NCBI GenBank assembly: GCA_018857735.1
Contig: JABMCL010001789.1
Span: 32,501 to 96,500 of the forward strand
Length of the DNA: 64,000 bases
Direction of reading: 5' to 3'
Source: Alviniconcha marisindica
Lineage: Eukaryota > Mollusca > Gastropoda > Provannidae
Part shown: positions 56,401 through 64,000 of the stretch, piece by piece
How positions within the stretch are numbered: position 1 is the stretch's first letter
How the letters are laid out: the number at the start of each line of letters is the position of its first letter
Program-made: the position numbers and the translations under genes
The notes under the pieces: generated by a model
Seen by the model: only the letters and a program-made list of their open reading frames with translations
Database searches by the model: none
Told to the model about the DNA's origin: nothing

Positions 56401-57171
56401 CATTTAAAATTTAAAAAAACGGTACGGGGGTTTCTTTTCTTTTCATTATTATTCTGATTATGGTGTCTAAAATATTTCCTGTAGTAGCATCGGATCCGGA
56501 ATACGCTGAGAAAGAATTGTCACCCAACACCACTTTGCACATCGCCGTCCGGCCGCATCGCGGCCGAGTATTATCATAGTACTGAAACAGCAGCTACAGG
56601 TCATAACACGATTAGAAGTTATTCAAAGCCGGAAAGTCAAAATTATTCACACAATCATCAGTTAAGTCGCCCGACATTTTGTCTGAGCAGATTACGTGCC
56701 GGCCGAGACAACGCCGTTTGTAGGCCGAGTCTACAAAAACTAGTGTGTAAAACTTGTCAGTATATATTTTTTTACATTTAACTGCTATGTATAGTTCCAC
56801 TTCGTTTGGGAAGGGGTGGGTGGGTATAGGAGCTGTTTGTACTTTTTGGTATGAGTGTCCTTTGCTAGTAGTTAGCTTGCGACAGTTTACATTTATACAC
56901 TGTGTATCTGTGTGAAAGTTTTTTTTTATGCGCTGTATATATACATTTTCATTCATTCATTCATCCAAACAAAATGCCCCAATGACGTAATACGTATAAA
57001 CTGATAGCTGCAGCCGGGGAGATCCGCCGCAATCTATTTTTAGACCACTACAGCCATTGGCTTAAATTGCCGCATTTCAACAGGGCCAAAGCAGAAACTG
57101 ATTAATGCTACATAATAAAAACTGATTCATGCAAAAAAATCTTTTTTAGCTAAATCTGCATTGGCCAGTCC
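56401..57171. other. No gene recognised
   Basis: A minus frame with SAYKRRCLGRHVICSDKMSG is open for 114 codons (56956-56612) but shows no known domain, splice context or repeat relationship. May be part of the neighbouring transposon. Confidence 0.3.
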
Positions 57172-57815
57172 CAAACTCCAAGCACTGGTTTACGACATCC
57201 TTTCTAGTTCAACCACTGCCGTATGGTTACGCCATAGGTCCCAGAGAATGACTGAGCGATTTTGCTGGCTTCTGCCGCCCAAATAGCCCCAGCGCCACCT
57301 CAGTGGCTAGTCATTAGGGGAGATCATTTGCAGCTGACTTGGGCTTTGTCAAAGCGGCCCCAAATATGCCCAGCGCCACCAGTGAAGTGGCCCATCAGTT
57401 CGGTCAGCTAACGAGCAGTTTTTTGTTGGTGCTCAACTGAACAGTAGTAAGTTTGTTACAAACAACTCAAATTATATCAGACGTTTGTTTTATAACTGAC
57501 CATGTTGCTTACGCCAGCTCAAACAGAACCAAAATCGTTTCAGTGAATCGAGACGGAACTCTTTTTTTGTACCCGGGGTGTATGCGCCGCATGTTCAAGT
57601 TACGTGCATGCTTGGGCGCTAGGTTGCTTCCACAGTCTTACCGGCAGTACCTGAACCTTTCGGAGGGCGCTGACTGCGTCGGTGCCGGACAACTGCGCGG
57701 AGATCTAGTAAAGAGTGCCCTTTAAGTGGCGTAACCAAGATCTGGCAGAGCTTGGAGGAAGGTTTCGGAAAGCGATGCTTGGAGGAAGGTGCCGGAAAGC
57801 GATGCTCGGAGTGTG
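57172..57815 (+). mobile_element. TIR element M1 copy 4, intact ends
   Basis: Starts CAAACTCCAAGCACTGG and ends CGATGCTCGGAGTGTG, giving imperfect inverted ends that extend about 70 bp (shared GTTACGCCA near both inner limits). It is flanked by the perfect 9-bp duplication GGCCAGTCC at 57163-57171 and 57816-57824. No coding capacity. Confidence 0.88.
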
Positions 57816-57857
57816 GGCCAGTCCCTTTTAACAAGCAAGTCCACTAGATACTACAGC

Positions 57858-57960
57858 CATAGTTCAGGAGCTGTGTGAGAGTCGAGGTGGCCGTCCTGGG
57901 CTGTCCGTCCTAACGAGCCGTCTGGTTTCCGTGGACGTAAAGAATTATTGAACCGTGCTT
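57858..57960 (+). mobile_element. Short repeat S6 copy
   Basis: AGCTGTGTGAGAGTCGAGGT to GTGGACGTAAAGAATTATTG. Follows M1 copy 4 by about 40 bp. Confidence 0.7.
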
Positions 57961-58010
57961 CGGCATTGGTCACAACTTGTCCCTAATATGTCAACTGACA
58001 TCTGAGGACA

Positions 58011-58972
58011 TTAAGCATCACTTCATCATCATACTACAGCCGCATAGTGTCCCTGGTCCACAGACCGGCCGTGGTGATTCAAGGCAGGCAGGTCAGTCTC
58101 TTCATATCTCTAAACTAGGATCCTGGTTCCAGATGCCCTTTTGGCCATACAACAAGAGTGTCTGGCACTAAACAAAACAAGGTCTGGCCCTGCCGGCCGG
58201 TCAACTGATACGCCGGTTGTACGCCGGTTGACCTGGCCGAGCGCCTGTCAAACATGGGCGAACTGTTTTGGGAAGCTCTAAACATGTACATCTGGATGCA
58301 TGCGCTGCCTTTCCAGTGAGATCGTCGCTCAGTTTTTATTCAACTTCAAGTTCCAGAATTTTTTTGGTCGGAACTCGCGTAGCGGAGCCCGTAGTCTCTG
58401 TACACAGCCGCCATTTGAAGTTGCGAGGTGACGCCGCTATCCTCATTAAGCCTTTTTCTTTTTTTGCAAGCTTTAAGTCCGAACTCAAACAAAATATTAA
58501 TTTTGACGACTTGTATTTTAAACATAAATATTTGCTTTAGCATGGATGGTACACATATATTGGTTTTCAGGCTGCAACTAATAATTTTTAATTTGTTTAG
58601 AGATTATAAAAAGCTTCGTTTCCGGCCGTTCCCCAGCCTTGTGTTTACCTTCGATTGCAAGCTCGGTTGCTGGCTGACGGGTGGTTTTGAAGCGAAAATT
58701 CGAGCATGGATCGAACGTTTTACGCAATAGTAAAGCAAATAGAACCATTTCGCCGGGTTGTCACGGATTAATGCATTTATTTACACAAAAACACAGTGCC
58801 ACAAAAGCCGGGGAGAACAAGCCGCAGACGGTTTCAAAACAGATTTAAAGTCGCAAAATGCAACAGGGTTTGTTGTTTTGTTTTTGTTTTTTCCTCCCGC
58901 ATCAGACCCTTAGGTGGCAGTGTAAGCAACGACCTGGCTGTGGCCACCTAAGGGATCAAATGAAGAGCGGCA

Positions 58973-58974
<2 letters not shown>
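58011..58974. other. No gene recognised; hairpin near right end
   Basis: Mostly unique. 58908-58954 contains CCCTTAGGTGGC and its exact inverse GCCACCTAAGGG around a 20-odd base loop. Short ORFs here lack homology. Confidence 0.4.

Positions 58975-59036
<62 letters not shown>
58975..59036. repeat. CT microsatellite
   Basis: About 60 bp of CT with one C interruption. Confidence 0.92.
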
Positions 59037-59049
59037 TTTTATATATAGG

Positions 59050-59940
59050 TGACCTGTACGCTGACAATTATTTGACTTTATGTGTGATGCGCGCAGGGTA
59101 AATAAAGAAGAAGAAAAAAGAAAAAAACCATCTGGTCACTGGAAGCAGACAACACTGAGGCACTTGCATTGAACATGCAAACTCAACTCACTGATGTCTC
59201 ACTCTCACACACACAGGCAGGCAACAAAACACACCAGGTCTACTGTTGTAATAACTGTATGTAACTTATTCATTATTGTAAACTTGGTATTGTAGAAGCA
59301 AGTTATCAGAGTTGGAACTTTGTTGCTTTTAAAAGCAAGTTGCAACTGTCAAAATCACACAATAAACTATTATCACTATTGCTTGAACTTGTTCAAGTTA
59401 GCTATACAGAGACTGAGCACTGTTAATGTTATATAATATACATATTATTATTTAATACTATACATATTATTATTTAAATATAGTACATATATTAGTCATT
59501 ATATGAATGCAGTTTGGTCAAGATTTTGCAGTTTGAGAGCAATATTCTTTTTTTAAAGCCCATGATAACTTGCAAGACTCTTATTTTGACATACTGTACT
59601 GTGTCTGGTACATTAATTGCTAATTATTTAATACCATGCATTCAATAATCATTAACATTATCTTTTAAAAGCGTGCCATATATGATATAATTATTATATA
59701 TATATGTCTCAGATTCTGCATAAACGGCAAATTAAACCAGACCATTAATTATTTCACTGAAGTAGAATGTTCTGTTAACAGGCTGAACAGCTGCTGATGT
59801 ATGTAAGATACTAAACAGAGGTTTACATTTTGCACATTTTATTACTTAGCTAGGGGAATACTAAAAATAAGTTTTTCATATCAGTAAAGGGAAACTCGAT
59901 TTCAAACTTATTTGTTTTTTTTCTGGTAATTGTTCTGTTG
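59050..59940. other. AT-rich stretch without genes
   Basis: Contains a short duplication (ATACATATTATTATTTAATA, 59438-59480) and a TA run at 59694-59705. Nothing else recognised. Confidence 0.45.
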
Positions 59941-59948
59941 TTTCAATG

Positions 59949-59949
<1 letters not shown>

Positions 59950-60007
<58 letters not shown>

Positions 60008-60067
60008 GTGAGAGAGAGAGAGAGAGAGAATGTGTGTGGGGGTTGTGTGTGTTTGTGTGTGTGTGTG

Positions 60068-60107
<40 letters not shown>

Positions 60108-60113
60108 CTGTTG
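59950..60113. repeat. TG/GA microsatellite
   Basis: TG run, GA run (60010-60028), TG run. A sequence GAGGAGGGTGCCGGAAAGCAGTGCTCGGAG at 60183-60212 resembles the M1 terminus. Confidence 0.9.
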
Positions 60114-60329
60114 GTAAAATGTGTGTGGGGGTGTGTGTGTAAAACCCTCCGCACGGGTTTTTACAACCCATTTTTCCCTCATGGAGGAGGGTGCCGGAAA
60201 GCAGTGCTCGGAGAGAGATAGAGTGTGTGTGTGTGTGAGAGAGAATGTGTGTGTGTGTGTGAGAGAGAGAATGTGTGTGTGTGTGTGTGGTGTGAGAGAG
60301 AGAGAGAGAGAGTATGAAAACAATTTGTC

Positions 60330-61011
60330 CTTTTTTTTGTATTAATCAAAACCGTTAAATTGATTACACAGTGTGATGGTAGCCAACAGACACACACACT
60401 CTCACACATATGCATGCATGCTCGCACACATACACACACACACCAAGCTGAATCAATTTAGACTCAGAAAAACGTGATATAAAACTGACCAAGGATGTTG
60501 ATGTTTGCTTAATTGTTATTTGTTGGGCCATGTTTTTAACCGTCCTAATGATTCTAGTTTTTAACCTTTTGCATTGTTATGAGTGTTACTTATTTTGAAA
60601 AATCTGAAACAGAATGACTACTAGCATACTAGAACAAGATCCAAACACAAGAAGGCTCAAATGAACGCTTATTTATTTTGACACTGACACACAGTATGCA
60701 CATTTTCAGGGATCTTGCTTTCAAAGTTCTGTGAATCAGACTTTAACTTCTTTCTTCTTCTTCTTCTTCTCTCTCTCTCTCTTTTTGAACTTGTTTTATG
60801 AGGTAACTCGGCATAAATGCAAGTTACTATTAGGTGGTGATTTGTTGTAATAGGGCTCACACTGTGCATTTTAAGCATAAAAGTGAGTAGTACCTGTGCT
60901 TGCAGAGGAAGGGGGGGGGTGGGGTAGAGTGCAACACATTGTTGTGTATTCATACTAGTTATTAACGAAGATCTTTTTGTTGCCAAACAAAAATTTGATT
61001 AGGTTTGAAAA

Positions 61012-61043
<32 letters not shown>

Positions 61044-63157
61044 ATTTTTTCTGTTTTATTTGTACTCATACTCATCACAACCATTAAACTGCACGCACAC
61101 ACACACATGCACAGACACACACACACACACACAGACACACACACACACACCTGATTCAGTTAAGACTGAGTAAAATGTAGATATAAAACTGACCAAGGAC
61201 CTTGACTTTTGATCAATTTGATTTGATTGAGTGGTTTTGTTTAATGATGCACAATTTAGGTTCCTGATTGGTTGTTACGAGTGTTGTGTATTTAGGACTG
61301 TGAGTCAGGCTTGTATGTCTTTCTTCTCCTTTTGCACTTTTATTTCACTGTGGTATATAAAGTATATGAGGAATGGTTGACTGGGCATTAATGTCAAGTT
61401 ACTGATGAGAAGTTATTAAGTATTGTTTGTGCTGTGTGTGGATGTGTATATGCACCCTCAGGGGATGTTTTGAGATGGTATATATATATATTATATGTGT
61501 GTAGTGTGTGTGTGTATTTATGCTGTGGGGTGGGTTGGTGGGGGGGGTTATTATAGTTTTAATGTCCAGTCAACCATGACAGTTTATAGGGAGGGCAAAA
61601 CACATTCTATTAGAACACTCTGAACTTTAAAAATGTATGTGTTTAAAGAGTTAAAACTACTGGGGGGGGGGGGGGGGGGGGGGGGGTTAGAGTGTGACAC
61701 AGAGCAAGAGTGTTAGGTATTCATATTAAGTTAATGTTTATTTATATATATATATATCATTCCTATGACTATGTCAAGTATGTGTGTTGTAGTGTATATC
61801 TAATGTAATATAACACAGACTAAGTATTTCAAATGAAATCAAACAAATTTTTGTTGTTCACATCTCTAAAGCTGCCAATAAATCTTTGTTGTTCACATCT
61901 CGCTATCTCTGTGTAATGGTGTGGAGTGGTAGAAGGACAGGACTGACACAGGCAGCGGAGTCAGTCAAAATGGAGACCACAGCAGGCGGCGACGGCAAAC
62001 AGGCTTTATTCTACGGCAGCAGACAACTTTCTCAGCACCCCAAATCCTCACGCGCACGCATAGATAAGAGAACTGCGTGGCCGCAAGGAACACACGCTAT
62101 CCCTTACAATGAAAACGGCCTCTGGACCGCAAATGGCTGACTATTGTGTTTCCTTGGCCCGAAAAAATACAGTTTCCTCAACAATAACTAAACTAATTAA
62201 AACATGAAATATATCAAATAAAGCTACAGTTACCCAACCCTTTTAAAACCAATATAAACAAAATGTACACACATGACTTATTTAATTTACAACAAGAGTG
62301 GGAAGCGTGGCTTGCACCTGTCTTAACAGATTCGACAACTAAATCATAACTAACACAAAGTACAAAATATAACTGTCAATAAAACTTTCATCAAATAAAA
62401 AACACGCTCCCCGGTTAAAATGGTACATAACAAATTTCAATACACGCTCTATAAGGGGAAGCAAGACACCTCAAAGACTAGTACTAAAAAAATCGGTTGG
62501 CGAACTTTCGCCTGGGGCGCTTTTTTTTAGTCGCAGCAGCGCTGATAGTGATACCAAATAGTCTATGAATATAACTTAGCTTCTACAGTACACAATACTT
62601 AATAGTTAATTTCAACCCAAAATAAACACTAAACATGAAGTCAGCTAAGCAAAATACTATACGACAAAGCATTGATCACACAGAATTAATTCATCGAGTC
62701 AAAAAAACGATTCACTACTATTCACTGTACTAAACAGAGAACGCGCCATGCAGACGACGGCTATAAAAAGAATGGGCCTAGAGTGGCATCGGCTACTGAT
62801 TAAGCTCGACCCTGCGTCTAAATAAGATCTAAATAAAAATTCTAAGATGCCAAATTATATTACACATGGTGGGTTAGTGCATAACTTAAAAGGACTAGGT
62901 AAACAAGAGTAGGTAAACAAACAAGCGGTCAAAATATTAAGGGAGTAAAAAGATTTGAAAATGGCGCGCACCAGCGGCTATCGCCGGTCGGCTGTGTGAA
63001 GGCCATGTGGCGTTACGCAAAACGGCAGCGCTTCAAAACAAAATCGTCGTCTGCTCCGTTCCCGGGTTACTAACAGTAACAGTAATGAAATTGCATGGAT
63101 CTGATAACCGGGGCGGGATTATTGTAAAAACGTACAAAGAGCACTTGCTCACATCTG

Positions 63158-63213
<56 letters not shown>

Positions 63214-63938
63214 TGTGGACAACAAAGATTTGTTTGTTTTGATTTGAAATATTCTATCTGTGTTACTGTCAGTATTTGTTTGTTTGTTGTGTGCGTGCAT
63301 GCATATGTGTGTTTGATACTGTCAAGAGAGAGTGTGTGTGTGTATGTGACTATCACAATCACAACCATTATTTCCAGTTACACAGTATCATCCCCCCCCC
63401 CCCCCAACCCCCCCCTCCTCCCCCTAGTTCAATTGTGATTTGATGGAATGTGTTTTAGCTGAGTACTATCTAGTTTGTTAACTGTTTATGAGTATAATTT
63501 GAACTGTGAATCAGACTTTTTACTTCTGTCTTTTTCGTTAATTATTTATTTTGTATTGATTCTGGTATGTCCAGCATGGTTGACTTGGTGATAGTGTCAA
63601 GTTACTACTTATGAGCTGATTTACCTTTACTTTTATTGCACTGTGTATTTGTGTATGTGCCAGTGTGGCTAGGCTGTGTGTGTGCAGTGTGTACAATTTC
63701 ATGCATGTTTGTTAGCTGTGTATGTCTGGGGGGAGTGAGATGAGACAATGTTATGTATTCATATTAAGTACATATTTCTTCTTATTTTTTTCTGTAGAAA
63801 ATTAGATGTGTCAAAAAGGAATTAAATTTTGATACATAGATCAAGAACAAGAGTGAGACAGAGAAAATGTCATACGGTATGCATATTAAGTGCATTTTTA
63901 AATTTTGTTTAGTTGTGTTAAATTAAAAAAAAATTATT

Positions 63939-63980
<42 letters not shown>
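60330..63980 (+). repeat. Diverged large-unit tandem duplication
   Basis: Three blocks (about 60340-60970, 61040-61740, 63350-63980) share the order CA/TG microsatellite, ATCACAACCATTA, GAATCAGACTT, a G-run, and TATTCATATTAAGT. Blocks 1 and 2 also share ATATAAAACTGACCAAGGA. A 1.4 kb unrelated segment separates blocks 2 and 3. Confidence 0.65.
61827..63255. repeat. Segment bounded by inverted repeats
   Basis: ATTTCAAATGAAATCAAACA ... TTGTTGTTCACATCTC at 61827-61867 is inverted at 63212-63255. The left arm is itself partly duplicated (61880-61902). The 1.3 kb between is unique in this window with no gene recognised. A GA run (63180-63209) adjoins the right arm. Confidence 0.6.
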
Positions 63981-63983
<3 letters not shown>

Positions 63984-64000
63984 GTGAGAGAGTTGCTTAA

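Noticed and set aside
61913..62440. LTR starting TGTAATGGTG
   Set aside because: The start resembles the solo LTR's reverse end, but I could not find a matching CA end or a target duplication.

Overview
The window is nuclear DNA from an animal, most likely a mollusc and probably a gastropod. Three intron-rich, conserved animal genes are scattered through very repetitive DNA: long TG/CA, TA and GA microsatellites, poly-G/poly-C runs, several tRNA-headed SINE families, TTAA-flanked DNA elements and many minisatellites. There is no bacterial-type gene organisation. The species call is inferred from the style of the repeats and the protein divergence; it was not tested by a search.

Layout. (1) About 1.03-10.67 kb, minus strand: seven exons of a J1-crystallin/selenoprotein J (SelJ) family protein related to ADP-ribosylglycohydrolases. 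Its last exon lies off the left edge. Exon 6 carries an in-frame TGA at 2300-2298. It sits 1 base before a consensus donor, and the reading frame resumes correctly in exon 7, so UGA is probably read as selenocysteine (residue 265). (2) About 14.91-27.52 kb, plus strand: a complete seven-exon FBXW5 (F-box/WD40 substrate receptor, 744 aa as assembled here). Its start codon lies in the last unit of a roughly 22-copy minisatellite. The two genes diverge from a 4.2 kb spacer. (3) About 42.78-51.70 kb, minus strand: a complete four-exon PPP1R11 (protein phosphatase 1 inhibitor-3, 136 aa). I see no functional link among the three genes; they look like ordinary housekeeping neighbours.

The rest is repeats. 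Recognisable elements are a four-copy piggyBac-like TTAA MITE with a possible transposase remnant; two THAP-bearing Kolobok-like TTAA elements plus a related fragment; a TIR element family with 9-bp target duplications; a pair of TA-flanked TIR elements; a probable solo LTR nested in a MITE; LINE fragments; and at least four SINE-like families. Two SINE copies lie antisense, directly upstream of gene splice acceptors. One of them appears to have duplicated the acceptor of the last PPP1R11 exon. From about 53.1 kb to the right end I recognise no gene, only minisatellites, element remnants and a diverged large-unit tandem duplication.

All exon boundaries were deduced by hand from GT/AG sites, phase continuity and remembered family sequence. 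None is confirmed by transcripts.
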